Assembly: GCA_018240985.1 (NCBI GenBank)
Contig: JAFEER010000280.1
Location: 1 to 44,611 of the forward strand
Source: Pseudomonadota bacterium
Lineage (GTDB): Bacteria; Pseudomonadota; Gammaproteobacteria; Burkholderiales; Burkholderiaceae_C
Length of the DNA: 44,611 bases
Reading direction: 5' to 3'
Shown here: positions 15,533-26,200 of the stretch, piece after piece
Numbering within the stretch: the first letter of the stretch is position 1
How the letters are laid out: every line of letters begins with the position of its first letter
The notes under the pieces: model-generated
Told to the model about the DNA's origin: nothing
Seen by the model: the letters and a program-made list of their open reading frames with translations, nothing else
Databases searched by the model: none
Program-made: the position numbers and the translations under genes

Positions 15533-15589
15533 AAATGCCTACAGCGCTTTGTTAGCAAGCGCTGTTTGCTATATTTTTGATAGTTTTCC
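15533..15589 (-). repeat. Interspersed AGCGCT-type repeat between binding-protein and permease genes
   Basis: On the minus strand: ctatcaaaaatatagcaaac, agcgcttgctaacaaagcgc, tgtaggcatttttt. The inverted AGCGCTT/AAGCGCT core and both A/T-rich ends are intact. It fills most of the 83-base gap within the operon and reaches the permease start, so it must affect the leader of that gene. Confidence 0.65.
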
Positions 15590-16450
15590 ATGAACATCTA
15601 CCTGCTGCAGACCATCAACGGAATCGGCATCGGCATGCTGTATTTCCTGTTGGCCGTGGGCCTGTCCATCGTGTTCGGCCTGCTGCGCTTCGTGAACTTT
15701 GCGCATGGCGCGTTCTACCTCATAGGCGCGTACTTTTGCTACCAGATGACGCGCTGGGGCTGGAGCTTCTGGTGGTCGCTGCTGCTCGCGCCGCTGGCCG
15801 TGGGGGCGATAGGCTGGGCCACCGAGAAGCTGCTGCTGCGCCATGTCTACGCCAAGCCGCACGAGTTCCACATCCTGGTCACCGTGGGCCTGGCGCTGGT
15901 GGTGCAGGAGCTGGTGATCCTGCAATGGGGGCCGCTGGGCGACAGCGTGGCCACGCCCGAGCTGCTGCAGGGCGTGGTGATGTGGGGCGGCTTCGTGTAT
16001 CCGAAGTACCGGCTGTTCGTGATCGGCTTCACGGCCGTGCTGGCGCTGCTGCTGTGGTGGCTGCTGGAGGGCACGCGCCTGGGCAGCGCGGTGCGCGCGG
16101 GCAGCGAATCGACCGAGATGGTGTCGCTGCTGGGCCTGAACGTGTTTGCCATCTTCAGCCTGGTGTTCGCTTTAGGCGCGGCCACGGCGGCGCTGGCCGG
16201 GGTGCTGGCGGCACCGATACGCGGGGCCGAGCCCTTCATGGGCATCGAGGCGCTGGGCGTGGCCTTCGTCATCGTCGTCGTGGGCGGGCTGGGCAGCTTC
16301 AGCGGCGCGCTGGTCGGCGGCCTGCTGATCGGCATTGTGCAGAGCGTGATGAGCACGCTATGGCCCGAGGGCGCGCGCATCATGATCTACGTGGCCATGG
16401 CCGCCGTGCTGCTGCTGCGCCCCCATGGCCTGCTGGGCCGCAAAGGATGA
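15590..16450 (+). CDS. Liv-type ABC transporter permease (LivH-like)
   Basis: The 286-residue integral membrane protein has the LivH pattern: NIYLLQTINGIGIGMLYFLL, SIVFGLLRFVNFAHGAFYL, and the C-terminal GVAFVIVVVGGLGSFSGALV segment that contacts the ATPase. About eight hydrophobic helices are visible. It ends in an ATGA overlap with the next permease gene, showing translational coupling. The Shine-Dalgarno region is replaced by the end of the interspersed repeat, so initiation may be weak. Confidence 0.88.
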   Translation: MNIYLLQTINGIGIGMLYFLLAVGLSIVFGLLRFVNFAHGAFYLIGAYFCYQMTRWGWSFWWSLLLAPLAVGAIGWATEKLLLRHVYAKPHEFHILVTVGLALVVQELVILQWGPLGDSVATPELLQGVVMWGGFVYPKYRLFVIGFTAVLALLLWWLLEGTRLGSAVRAGSESTEMVSLLGLNVFAIFSLVFALGAATAALAGVLAAPIRGAEPFMGIEALGVAFVIVVVGGLGSFSGALVGGLLIGIVQSVMSTLWPEGARIMIYVAMAAVLLLRPHGLLGRKG

Positions 16451-17444
16451 CCGCCATGACCAGGCATTTCCATTTCCTCCTGGCGCTGGCCATCGTCATT
16501 GCCATGCCGCTGTTCATGCAATCGGGTTCGCTCGCCAGCGAGGTGTTGATCTACGCCCTGGCTGCCATGGGCTGCAATCTGCTGCTGGGCTATACCGGGC
16601 TGCTGTCGTTCGGCCAGGGCATCTTCTTTGGCCTGGGCAGCTACACCATCGCGCTGCTGCTCACGCGCTGGCCCCTGCCCATGCCGCTGGCGCTGCTGGC
16701 GGCCGTTGGCATGGGCGCCGTGGGTGCGGCCATCGTGGGCTGGATCGCGATACGCCAGCGCGGCACCTACTTCGTGATGCTGACGCTGGCGTTTGCGCAG
16801 ATGTTCTACTTCCTGGCCTATTCGCTGCCCGGCCTGACGGGCGGCGACAATGGCCTGCTGGACATACCGCGCCCGTCGCTGGCCATCGCGGGCCACACGC
16901 TGTGGCCGCTGGCCTCGCCCTGGCAGTACTACGGCTTTGTCGCCGTGCTGTTCCTGCTGGCGTTCTGGCTGCTGCGCCGCGTGTGCGACTCGATGTTCGG
17001 CCGCACGCTGCTGGCCGTGCGCGACAACGAGGAGCGCGCCGCCGCCGTGGGCTACGACCTGCGCCTGTTGAAGCTGCAGGCCTTCGTGATCTCGGGCGCC
17101 GTGACGGGCCTGGCCGGCGCGCTGCACGCCATGATGACCGGCATTGCGCCGCTGTCGAATGCCGAATACCACACCAGCGAGATGATCATCGTCATGACCG
17201 TGATCGGCGGCACCGGCAACCTGCTGGCCTCGGTGCTGGGCGCGGCCTTCTATGTGCTGCTGGGCGACTGGCTGTCCACGCTGTGGCCGCGCTGGCTGCT
17301 GCTGCTGGGCGTGGTGCTGATGGTGGTCAGCCTGGGCCTGCAGCGCGGCCTGTGGGGCCTGGGCGAGAGTCTGTGGGCGCTGTTGCGGCGCAAGCAGCCC
17401 GAACCCGCCGAAGCCGGCACGGCCGCATCGAACGGAGGCCAGGC

Positions 17445-17448
<4 letters not shown>
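16447..17448 (+). CDS. Liv-type ABC transporter permease (LivM-like)
   Basis: The 333-residue protein shows LivM features: NLLLGYTGLLSFGQGIFFGL, RQRGTYFVMLTLAFAQMFYF, and the coupling segment LLAVRDNEERAAAVGYDLRL, followed by VMTVIGGTGNLLASVLGAAF. The start at 16447 overlaps the previous stop (ATGA) and the stop overlaps the next ATG in the same way. The C-terminal 25 residues are hydrophilic (RRKQPEPAEAGTAASNGGQA). With the LivH-like partner it forms the membrane channel. Confidence 0.88.
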
Positions 17449-18925
<1,477 letters not shown>

Positions 18926-18939
18926 AAGGAGCCATTCCC

Positions 18940-20205
18940 ATGGACATGCATCTTCCCCCTTCCGCCGCCCTGGCCGCGCTGCGCATCGACGGCGACCGCC
19001 TGTGGCAATCGCTCATGGATCTGGCGCGCATTGGTGCCACGCCCAAGGGCGGTGTGTGCCGCATTGCGCTCACCGAGCTGGATCGCCAGGGCCGCGACCT
19101 GTTCGTGCAATGGGCCAAGGACGCCGGCTGCAGCATCCGCGTGGACGCCATCGGCAACATCTTCGCGCGCCGCGCGGGCCAGGACGACAGCCTGCCGCCG
19201 GTGATGACCGGCAGCCACATCGACACCCAGCCCACGGGCGGCAAGTTCGATGGCAACTACGGCGTGCTGGCCGGCCTGGAGGTGCTGCGCACCCTCAACG
19301 CTGCGGGAGTGCGCACGCGCGCGCCCATCGAGGTGGCGGTGTGGACGAATGAGGAAGGTTCGCGCTTCGTGCCGGTGATGATGGGCTCGGGCGTGTTCGC
19401 CGGCGCCTTCACGCTGGAGCATGCGCTGGCGCAGCGCGACGCCCAGGGCGTGAGCGTGGGCGAGGCGCTGCAAGCCATCGGCTATGCCGGCCAGGCCGGC
19501 CCGGCGCCCGCCGTGGGCGCGTACTTCGAGGCGCACATCGAGCAGGGCCCGGTGCTGGAGAACCACGACCGCATCATCGGCGTGGTGACCGCCGCGCTGG
19601 GCCAGCGCTGGTACGACGTGAGCATCCAGGGCATGGAGGCGCATGCCGGGCCCACGCCCATGGAGCTGCGCCGCGACGCGCTGCTGGCCGCCAGCGAACT
19701 GGTGCTGGAGGTGAACCGCATCGCCGTGGAGCGCAAGCCCCATGCGCGCAGCACCGTGGGCACGATGGAGTTGTTCCCGAACTCGCGCAACGTCATCCCC
19801 GGCCGCGCCAGCCTGAGCGTGGACTTGCGTGCGCCCGACGACGCCCAGTTGCTCGATATGGACGCCGCGCTGCGCGCCGCCTGCGCGCGCATCGCCAGCG
19901 AACGCGGCCTGCAGATCGGCGTGGAGCAGGTGGTGTACTTCCCGCCCCAGCCCTTCACGCCGCAGCTGGTGGAAGCCGTGCGTACCAACGCGGGCGACCT
20001 GGGCTACAGCAGCATGGACGTGGTCAGCGGCGCGGGCCATGATGCCGTGTACCTGGCGCGCGTGGCCCCCGCGGCCATGATCTTCGTGCCCTGCGACGAC
20101 GGCATCAGCCACAACGAGATCGAGAACGCCGAACCCGCGCACCTGGAGGCCGGCTGCAACGTGCTGCTGCGTGCCATGCTCGCCGCGGCCGAGGTGGCGG
20201 CATGA
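18940..20205 (+). CDS. M20-family Zn-dependent hydrolase (N-carbamoyl-amino acid / ureidopropionase / allantoate amidohydrolase type)
   Basis: The 421-residue protein matches the HyuC/AmaB/AllC branch of M20. It has TGSHIDTQPTGGKFDGNYGV with His at about 93 and Asp at 95 as metal ligands, TNEEGSRFVPVMMGSG with Glu138/Glu139, the dimerisation-domain HAGPTPM motif, and VSGAGHDAVYLARV with His at about 367. These enzymes cleave N-carbamoyl groups (for example 3-ureidopropionate to beta-alanine, CO2 and ammonia). The start at 18940 has AGGAG at 18927-18931. Place in an importer operon plus a beta-alanine-type aminotransferase nearby favour a carbamoyl or ureido amino acid as substrate; which one is not determined. 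Confidence 0.85.
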   Translation: MDMHLPPSAALAALRIDGDRLWQSLMDLARIGATPKGGVCRIALTELDRQGRDLFVQWAKDAGCSIRVDAIGNIFARRAGQDDSLPPVMTGSHIDTQPTGGKFDGNYGVLAGLEVLRTLNAAGVRTRAPIEVAVWTNEEGSRFVPVMMGSGVFAGAFTLEHALAQRDAQGVSVGEALQAIGYAGQAGPAPAVGAYFEAHIEQGPVLENHDRIIGVVTAALGQRWYDVSIQGMEAHAGPTPMELRRDALLAASELVLEVNRIAVERKPHARSTVGTMELFPNSRNVIPGRASLSVDLRAPDDAQLLDMDAALRAACARIASERGLQIGVEQVVYFPPQPFTPQLVEAVRTNAGDLGYSSMDVVSGAGHDAVYLARVAPAAMIFVPCDDGISHNEIENAEPAHLEAGCNVLLRAMLAAAEVAA

Positions 20206-21668
20206 AGATCCTGATCGCCAGGCTGAACCACGAGACCAACACCTTCTCGCCCGTGCCCACGCCCATAGCGGCGTTTTCGCCTGCCTATGGCGAAGCGGCC
20301 TACCGCGCCAACAAGGGCATGCGCACGGCCATGGCCGCCTTCATCGACCTGGCGGAAAGCGCGGGCGCAACGCTGGTCACCCCCGCATCGGCCATGGCCT
20401 ACCCCAGCGGCCCAGTGCATGCCGCCGCCTATGACGAGCTCACGCGCCGCATCGTCGAGGCCGTGCCGGGCTGCGACGCCATCCTGCTGGATCTGCACGG
20501 CGCCATGGTGGCCGAGAACAGCGCCGACGGCGAGGGCGACCTGCTGGCGCGCGTGCGCGCTGCCGCACCGGGCGTGCCCCTGGGCGTGGCGCTGGATCTG
20601 CACGGCAACATCACCGAGAAGATGATCGCCAACGCCGACGTGATGGTGGGCTTCAAGACCTACCCGCATATCGACATGTACGAGACCGGCGAGCATGCCG
20701 GGCGCCTGCTGCTGCAGATGCTGCGCGGCGAGGCCAGCTACCGCGTCTGCTGGCACCCGCTGCCGCTGATGAGCCACACGCTGCGCAGCACCACGCTGGA
20801 TGGCGCGATGCAGGGCGCCGTGCAGGCCGCGCGCGCGCTGGAGGCGCAGGGTCTGCCTGCCGTGACGGTGTTCGCCGGCTTCTCGCTGGCCGACATCGCG
20901 GCGCCCTGCATGAGCGTGGTCGCCACTTGCCGCGCCGAGGATCGGCAATCAAGCCAAGCCGCCGTGGACGGCCTGGCGCAGCAGATCTGGCGGCGTCGGG
21001 ACGAATATGTTTACCGCAGCGAACCCCTGGCCGATTCGCTGCGCCGCGCCGCCGACTTGGCCCAAGGCGCGACGCGCCCCGTGCTGCTGCTGGATCATGG
21101 CGACAACTGCATGTCGGGCGGCACCTGCGACACCATGGACGTGCTGCAGGCGGCGCTGGCGCTAGGCCTGACGGGCATTGCCGTGGGCCCTATCTGCGAC
21201 CCTGAGGCAGTGGCAACCATGAGCCAAATCGGTATCGGCGAAGAAGTCGAAATCGCGCTGGGTAACAAGGTTTCGCTCGAACGCATCGGCCTGCACAAAG
21301 AGCCGCTGCGGCTGCGCGGCCGGGTGCACGCGATCAGCGACGGCAGCTACACCGTCAGCGGCCCGATCTACACCGGCCAGCGCTGCCACATGGGCCGCTC
21401 GGTGTGCCTGGACATCGGCAGCGCGCAGATCGTGGTCACCGAGCAGACGCACGAGCCCTGGGACTTGGGCGTATTCCACTGCGTGGGCATGGATCCGACG
21501 CAGTTCCGCTACCTGCTGCTGAAGTCGCGCATGTACTGCCGGCCGGTGTTCGTGCCGCTGTCGGCCGGGCTGGTGGAGTGCGACAGCCCCGGCGTGACCA
21601 CCTCGGACTACGCACGCTTTCCCTTTGCCCAGGTGAAGCGTCCGGTCTATCCGCTCGACGCGATCTGA
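20202..21668 (+). CDS. M81 family metallopeptidase (MlrC-like)
   Basis: The 488-residue protein has the M81 pattern: RLNHETNTFSPVPTPIAAF at the start, LDLHGAMV and LDLHGNITEKMIANADVMVG with putative zinc ligands, and the MlrC C-terminal motif LDHGDNCMSGGTCDTMDVLQ. MlrC was named from microcystin breakdown in sphingomonads, where it hydrolyses the linear degradation products. Most family members sit in amide or amino acid catabolic operons with unknown substrates. It overlaps the M20 gene by ATGA and ends the operon, so it probably acts on the same import substrate or a related amide. Confidence 0.85.
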   Translation: MKILIARLNHETNTFSPVPTPIAAFSPAYGEAAYRANKGMRTAMAAFIDLAESAGATLVTPASAMAYPSGPVHAAAYDELTRRIVEAVPGCDAILLDLHGAMVAENSADGEGDLLARVRAAAPGVPLGVALDLHGNITEKMIANADVMVGFKTYPHIDMYETGEHAGRLLLQMLRGEASYRVCWHPLPLMSHTLRSTTLDGAMQGAVQAARALEAQGLPAVTVFAGFSLADIAAPCMSVVATCRAEDRQSSQAAVDGLAQQIWRRRDEYVYRSEPLADSLRRAADLAQGATRPVLLLDHGDNCMSGGTCDTMDVLQAALALGLTGIAVGPICDPEAVATMSQIGIGEEVEIALGNKVSLERIGLHKEPLRLRGRVHAISDGSYTVSGPIYTGQRCHMGRSVCLDIGSAQIVVTEQTHEPWDLGVFHCVGMDPTQFRYLLLKSRMYCRPVFVPLSAGLVECDSPGVTTSDYARFPFAQVKRPVYPLDAI

Positions 21669-21740
21669 GCCACCGCCAGGCTCTGATGGGCCCGCTTGCG
21701 CGCACAAGAGCTTCACAGCGCAGTCGCCAGGCGGCTGGCC

Positions 21741-21746
21741 TACAAT
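21741..21746 (+). promoter_or_regulatory. Putative -10 box of maeB
   Basis: The hexamer TACAAT lies 37 bases before the malic enzyme ATG, in the cctacaatcggca context typical of betaproteobacterial promoters. No convincing -35 was found. A ggag Shine-Dalgarno is at 21772-21775. Confidence 0.4.
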
Positions 21747-21782
21747 CGGCACCCCTTTCCCCCGCCCCGCTGGAGACGCACG

Positions 21783-24092
21783 ATGCCCGAGAACAAGGCC
21801 GCCCAACCCGACGACAAACGCGCCCTGCTGCGCAAGACCGCACTCGAATACCACGAGTTTCCCCAGCCCGGCAAGATCGCCATTGCGGCCACCAAGCAGA
21901 TGGTCAACCAGCACGACCTGGCACTGGCCTATTCGCCCGGCGTGGCCGCGCCCTGCGAGGAGATCGTCAAGGACCCGAACGCCGCCTTCAAGTACACGGC
22001 GCGCGGCAACCTGGTGGGCGTGGTGACGAACGGCACGGCCGTGCTCGGCCTGGGCGACATCGGCGCGCTGGCCGGCAAGCCGGTGATGGAGGGCAAGGGG
22101 GTGCTGTTCAAGAAGTTCTCGGGCATCGACGTGTTCGACATCGAGATCAACGAGAAGGATCCGGAAAAGCTGGTCGAGATCATTGCCGCGCTGGAGCCCA
22201 CCTTCGGCGGCATCAACCTGGAAGACATCAAGGCGCCCGACTGTTTCTACGTCGAGCGCAAGCTGCGCGAGCGCATGAAGATCCCGGTCTTCCACGACGA
22301 CCAGCATGGCACGGCCATCGTCGTCGGTGCCGCCGTCCTGAACGGACTGAAGGTGGCTGGCAAGGACATCCAGAATGTCAAGCTCGTGGCCTCGGGCGCC
22401 GGCGCCGCGGCACTGGCCTGCCTGGGCCTCCTGGTCAAGCTGGGCCTGCCGCCGCGCAACATCTGGGTGACCGACATCGCAGGCGTGGTCTATGAGGGTC
22501 GCACCGAGCTCATGGACGAAGACAAGGCCTTCTTCGCGCAAAAGACCGACCAGCGCAGCCTGTCGCAGGTCATTGAGGGGGCAGACGTGTTCCTGGGCCT
22601 GTCGGCCGGCGGCGTGCTGAAAAAGGACATGGTGGCCAAGATGGCGCCGCGCCCGCTGATCTTTGCCCTGGCCAACCCCAATCCCGAGATCCAGCCCGAG
22701 GACGTGAAGGCCGTGCGCGATGACGCCATCATCGCCACCGGCCGCACCGACTACCCGAACCAGGTCAACAACGTCCTGTGCTTCCCCTACATCTTCCGCG
22801 GCGCGCTGGACTGCGGCGCGACCACCATCACCACGCAGATGGAAATCGCCTCGGTGCACGCCATTGCCGAGCTGGCCCAGGCCGAGCAGAGCGAGGTGGT
22901 GGCCAAGGCCTACGTAGGTGAGCCGCTGGCCTTCGGGCCGGAATACCTCATCCCCAAGCCCTTCGATCCGCGCCTGATGATGAAGATCGCGCCGGCCGTG
23001 GCCCAGGCCGCCGCCGACAGCGGCGTGGCGCTGCGCCCGATCGCCGACATGGACGCCTACCGCGATCACCTGCAGACCTTCGTCTATGCCTCGGGCACGA
23101 CCATGAAGCCGATCTTCACGGCGGCCAAGCTGGCCGCCAAGAAGCGCGTGGCCTATTCCGAGGGCGAGGAGGAGCGCGTGCTGCGCGCCGCGCAGATCGT
23201 GGTGGACGAGCAGATCGCCCGCCCCACGCTGATCGGCCGCCCGGCGGTGATCGCCGAGCGCGTGGAAAAATTCGGCCTGCGCCTGAAGGAGGGGCAGGAC
23301 TACGACGTGGTCAACGTCGAGAACGATCACCGCTACCGCGACTTCTGGCAGACCTACCACCGCCTGACCGAGCGCAAGGGCGTCACGGTGCCCATCGCCA
23401 AGATCGAGCTGCGCCGGCGCCTGACGCTGATCGGCACCATGCTGCTGCACAAGGGCGAGGTCGATGGCCTGATCTGCGGCACCTGGGGCCACACGGCGCA
23501 CCACCTACAGTACATCGACCAGGTGATTGGCCGGCGCGCCGGCGTGCATACCTACGCCTGCATGAACGCGCTGATGCTGCCGGATCGCCAGCTGTTCGTG
23601 GTGGACACCCATGTCAACTATGACCCCACGGCCGAGCAGCTGGCCGAGATCACCATCATGGCGGCCGAGGAGCTGGTGCGCTTCGGCCTCAAGCCCAAGG
23701 CGGCCCTGCTGTCGCACTCCAACTTCGGCAACAGCAACCAGCCCAGCGCCATCAAGATGCGCGAAACGCTGGAGCTGCTGCGCGTGCAGGCGCCCTGGCT
23801 GGAGGTGGACGGCGAAATGCACGGCGACCTGGCCCTGGACGGCAAGGCGCGCATGGCGCTCATGCCCCATAGCTCGCTCGCCGGTGATGCCAATCTGTTG
23901 GTCATGCCCAACATCGATGCGGCCAACATTGCCTACAACCTGCTCAAGACGGCGGCGGGCGGCAACATCGCCATTGGCCCGATGCTGCTGGGCGCCGGCC
24001 AGCCGGTGCATATCCTCACGCCCAGCACCACGGTGCGGCGCATCGTCAACATGACGGCACTCACCGTGGCCGACGCCAACGCCGCCCGGTAA
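21783..24092 (+). CDS. maeB: NADP-dependent malic enzyme with phosphotransacetylase-like C-terminal domain
   Basis: The 769-residue protein converts malate to pyruvate and CO2 with reduction of NADP. The malic enzyme part (residues about 1-430) has [53 protein letters not shown] and a nucleotide-binding [13 protein letters not shown]. From about 440 to the end lies a phosphotransacetylase-like domain ([20 protein letters not shown] ... [18 protein letters not shown]), which in MaeB enzymes is regulatory and responds to acetyl-CoA rather than acting as a transferase. Length is typical. The start at 21783 is favoured by its ggag Shine-Dalgarno over the longer upstream frame. It appears monocistronic. 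Confidence 0.92.
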   Translation: MPENKAAQPDDKRALLRKTALEYHEFPQPGKIAIAATKQMVNQHDLALAYSPGVAAPCEEIVKDPNAAFKYTARGNLVGVVTNGTAVLGLGDIGALAGKPVMEGKGVLFKKFSGIDVFDIEINEKDPEKLVEIIAALEPTFGGINLEDIKAPDCFYVERKLRERMKIPVFHDDQHGTAIVVGAAVLNGLKVAGKDIQNVKLVASGAGAAALACLGLLVKLGLPPRNIWVTDIAGVVYEGRTELMDEDKAFFAQKTDQRSLSQVIEGADVFLGLSAGGVLKKDMVAKMAPRPLIFALANPNPEIQPEDVKAVRDDAIIATGRTDYPNQVNNVLCFPYIFRGALDCGATTITTQMEIASVHAIAELAQAEQSEVVAKAYVGEPLAFGPEYLIPKPFDPRLMMKIAPAVAQAAADSGVALRPIADMDAYRDHLQTFVYASGTTMKPIFTAAKLAAKKRVAYSEGEEERVLRAAQIVVDEQIARPTLIGRPAVIAERVEKFGLRLKEGQDYDVVNVENDHRYRDFWQTYHRLTERKGVTVPIAKIELRRRLTLIGTMLLHKGEVDGLICGTWGHTAHHLQYIDQVIGRRAGVHTYACMNALMLPDRQLFVVDTHVNYDPTAEQLAEITIMAAEELVRFGLKPKAALLSHSNFGNSNQPSAIKMRETLELLRVQAPWLEVDGEMHGDLALDGKARMALMPHSSLAGDANLLVMPNIDAANIAYNLLKTAAGGNIAIGPMLLGAGQPVHILTPSTTVRRIVNMTALTVADANAAR

Positions 24093-24128
24093 GTGGGTAT
24101 TAACCCCGTGCGCCTGCCCATTTTTTGG

Positions 24129-24148
24129 GCAAGCTCTTGCGTTTTTTG
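24129..24148 (+). terminator. Weak candidate terminator after maeB
   Basis: A short self-complementary gcaagctcttgc (24129-24140) is followed at once by gtttttt, 36 bases past the maeB stop. An overlapping tgccc/gggca pair with a T6 loop lies just before. The stems are short, so this is tentative. Confidence 0.4.
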
Positions 24149-24165
24149 GGGCTTTTTGTCACACT

Positions 24166-24200
24166 AACCGGTTGAAATTTCGGGTTAACCCGTAATTTTC
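24166..24200. promoter_or_regulatory. Nested palindromes upstream of the ribonuclease-barstar operon
   Basis: aaccggtt (24166-24173) and a perfect 12-bp palindrome cgggttaacccg (24181-24192) lie 23-49 bases before the ribonuclease start. The larger one is extended by imperfect arms (gaaattt on the left, aattttc on the right). The site could bind a dimeric regulator or form a leader hairpin. The Shine-Dalgarno aaagg follows at 24202-24206. Confidence 0.5.
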
Positions 24201-24214
24201 GAAAGGTGTAGTGG

Positions 24215-24619
24215 ATGTTGAAGGCTGTCGCCAACCGGGCGTACAAGGCATTTGTGGCGTGCGCTCTGGGTGCGGCGGTAGTACTCGCGCCGACTGGCGC
24301 CTACGCGCGCCAGCCGGTGGATGCGGGGCCCACCCCTGCCATCGCGCTGGCCGATCTGCCCCCCCAGGGGCGCGCCACCTATGCGCTGATCCAGGAGGGC
24401 GGGCCGTTTCCGTACGACAAAGATGGTTCGGTCTTTGGCAATCGCGAACGGCAGCTGCCGCCGCACAAGCGGGGCTACTACCGTGAGTACACGGTGCGCA
24501 CGCCAGGGGCGGGCAATCGCGGTGCGCGGCGCATCATTTGCGGCGGCCCTGCGCGTACTCCCGATGCCTGCTATTACACCCAGGATCACTACACGAGCTT
24601 TCGAGAAATCAGGCAATGA
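24215..24619 (+). CDS. Secreted guanyl-specific ribonuclease (N1/T1/Sa, barnase-like)
   Basis: The 134-residue protein has a clear signal peptide (hydrophobic ACALGAAVVLAPTGAYA, cleavage expected near residue 31). The mature domain follows the microbial RNase layout: PFPYDKDGSVFGNRE, then YYREYTVRTPGAGNRGARRI and YYTQDHYTSFREI. Likely catalytic residues are Glu91, one of Arg105/106, and His125, corresponding to the Glu-Arg-His triad of RNase Sa/barnase. It cleaves single-stranded RNA after guanine in known relatives. Its stop overlaps the barstar start by ATGA, which ensures inhibitor synthesis whenever the nuclease is made. A role in competition or in nutrient scavenging is inference. Confidence 0.85.
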   Translation: MLKAVANRAYKAFVACALGAAVVLAPTGAYARQPVDAGPTPAIALADLPPQGRATYALIQEGGPFPYDKDGSVFGNRERQLPPHKRGYYREYTVRTPGAGNRGARRIICGGPARTPDACYYTQDHYTSFREIRQ

Positions 24620-25182
24620 ACATGGTGATGACTTTGAGCGCAGATTTCATGGTGCGGGCCGATGCGCCGCATCATTCATATTTTCATCCGCAGGCGGACG
24701 GGTTCGGGCCTGCGGATACCGCCATTCGTGAATCTCTAAGAGAAAGAGCAACGGAGATGGAAACGCCACTTCGTAAAGAGCAGGACACGCTGTTGCGCGG
24801 CGTGCGCCCCAATATCGTGCAGTCGATCCGCGCCTACCGCGTGCATGACCTGCAGGAGACGGCGCGCGAGCTGGGCCAGCATTTCCTCTACGCCAACCTG
24901 GCCCATGCACAGACCAAGCAGGACGTGCTGGAGCTGATCGCCACGCAGTTCACCTTCCCGGCGCATTTCGGCAAGAACTTCGATGCGCTGTACGACTGCA
25001 TGACCGATCCGCTGCACAAGGCGGGGGTACAGCCGGGCTTCGTCGTGGTGCTGGAGCAGATACCGGCCACGGTGAAGTTCGACAAGGAAGCGCGCGAGCA
25101 GCTGCTCGACATCTTCCGCGACGCCGCCGACTACTGGAGCGACCGCAAGATCGCCTTCCGCTGCTTCTATTCTTTTCTGTAG
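24616..25182 (+). CDS. Barstar family ribonuclease inhibitor with N-terminal extension
   Basis: The 188-residue protein has a barstar domain at about 75-188. HFGKNFDALYDCMTD matches the barstar helix-2 region, giving Asp123, Tyr126 and Asp127 where barstar has Asp35, Trp38 and Asp39 that plug the nuclease active site. Barstar alone is about 90 residues, so residues 1-70 (low similarity, hydrophilic) are extra; an internal ATG at 24757 would give a 141-residue form. Translation from 24616 overlaps the ribonuclease stop (ATGA). It acts in the cytoplasm to neutralise RNase that is not exported. Confidence 0.85.
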   Translation: MNMVMTLSADFMVRADAPHHSYFHPQADGFGPADTAIRESLRERATEMETPLRKEQDTLLRGVRPNIVQSIRAYRVHDLQETARELGQHFLYANLAHAQTKQDVLELIATQFTFPAHFGKNFDALYDCMTDPLHKAGVQPGFVVVLEQIPATVKFDKEAREQLLDIFRDAADYWSDRKIAFRCFYSFL

Positions 25183-25430
25183 CCCGTTCTGCAACCGCCG
25201 GCCAGGCGGAACGGGCGGATGCCGCGCAACCAGGCGCAGCATCCCAGGCCATAGAAGTTGACACCGCCCCCGCGGGCGAGAAAATGCCTACCGACAAACT
25301 GGTGGACATATCGCCACTGGCGCTGCGCATGAGCAGCCCGTTCAACGCGGGCTACTGGCTTTCGGCGGCATGAATTTTCGTTGAGCGCCATGCGTTGTGC
25401 GTTTGGCGCCAAACGCACAACGCTCTACGC
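25183..25430 (+). other. Gap between barstar and rsmA with an unexplained open frame
   Basis: A plus frame free of stops enters from within barstar and continues to a TGA at 25371-25373. Its end reads MPTDKLVDISPLALRMSSPF then NAGYWLSAA, which has a protein-like composition, but it has no good start except an ATG at 25284 and no Shine-Dalgarno. It could be a lost C-terminal extension of barstar after a frameshift, or chance. The remaining 57 bases hold two near-identical inverted segments (gttgagcg-type and cgctcaac-type, with gtttggcgccaaac between, a perfect palindrome at about 25400-25413) that could form a terminator for rsmA on the minus strand. Confidence 0.35.
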
Positions 25431-26192
25431 TCAACCTCCCCAAAGCGCCAGCGCCACGTAGTCGGCCACCGGCACCTCCTCGGCGCGGCGCTGCAGGTCG
25501 AAACTGCCGCCATAGTTGCGCGCCTCCAGCCACCGGCCCAGCGTATGGCGCAGGAGCTTGCGCCGCTGGCTGAACGCCACCTGCACCAGCTCCGACAGCA
25601 AATCCACATCCACGGCCGCGGGCTCGGCATGGGGCAGCATGCGCACCACGGCGCTGTCCACGCGCGGCGGCGGCTCGAAGCTCTCGGGCGGCACGAACAG
25701 CACGTCCTCCATGGCGTAGCGCCACTGCAGCATCACCGACAGGCGCCCATAGGCGGCCGTGGCCGGCTCGGCCACCATGCGGTCTATCACCTCCTTCTGC
25801 AGCATGAAATGCTGGTCTTCGATGACCCGCACCTGCGCCAGCAGGTGGAACAGGATGGGCGTGGAGATGTTGTACGGCAGGTTGCCAACCACTCTTATTT
25901 TAGGAGCTGCCAGCGCTTGTGCCACCTGCTTAAAGTCCACTTTCAGCACATCAGACTCGATGACATCGAGTTGCCCATGCTGGCGCAGGCGCGCTGCCAG
26001 GTCGCGATCCAGCTCGATCACCGTCAGCCGCCCCAGGCGCTCGACCAGCGGCTGGGTGAGCGCCGCCAGGCCTGGCCCGATCTCCACCATGGGCTGGCCC
26101 GGGCGCGGCGCAATGGCGCGCACGATGGCGTCGATGATGCCGGGGTCGCTCAGGAAATGCTGGCCGAAGCGCTTGCGCGCGATGTGCTTCAT
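25431..26192 (-). CDS. rsmA: 16S rRNA (adenine1518/1519-N6)-dimethyltransferase
   Basis: The 253-residue protein is RsmA/KsgA, which dimethylates two adjacent adenines near the 3' end of 16S rRNA late in 30S assembly. Visible motifs: [34 protein letters not shown] (SAM binding), [13 protein letters not shown], and the catalytic [11 protein letters not shown]. It lies 8 bases downstream of surA. In E. coli pdxA separates surA and rsmA; here it is absent. Residues at about 85-98 ([11 protein letters not shown]) are encoded by one copy of the interspersed repeat. Confidence 0.93.
   Translation of the reverse strand: MKHIARKRFGQHFLSDPGIIDAIVRAIAPRPGQPMVEIGPGLAALTQPLVERLGRLTVIELDRDLAARLRQHGQLDVIESDVLKVDFKQVAQALAAPKIRVVGNLPYNISTPILFHLLAQVRVIEDQHFMLQKEVIDRMVAEPATAAYGRLSVMLQWRYAMEDVLFVPPESFEPPPRVDSAVVRMLPHAEPAAVDVDLLSELVQVAFSQRRKLLRHTLGRWLEARNYGGSFDLQRRAEEVPVADYVALALWGG
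25896..25930 (+). repeat. Interspersed AGCGCT-type repeat, copy inside rsmA
   Basis: ttattttaggagctgccagc followed by gcttgtgccacc. It shares attttNNNagctgccaNcgcttg with the copy at 12108. The frame stays open and encodes a variable loop just before the [10 protein letters not shown] motif. Confidence 0.45.
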
Positions 26193-26200
26193 GGCCGGGC

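Noticed and set aside
21162-23504. A 780-codon minus-strand open frame opposite maeB
   Set aside because: Antisense artefact of high GC; MaeB motifs on the plus strand are unambiguous.
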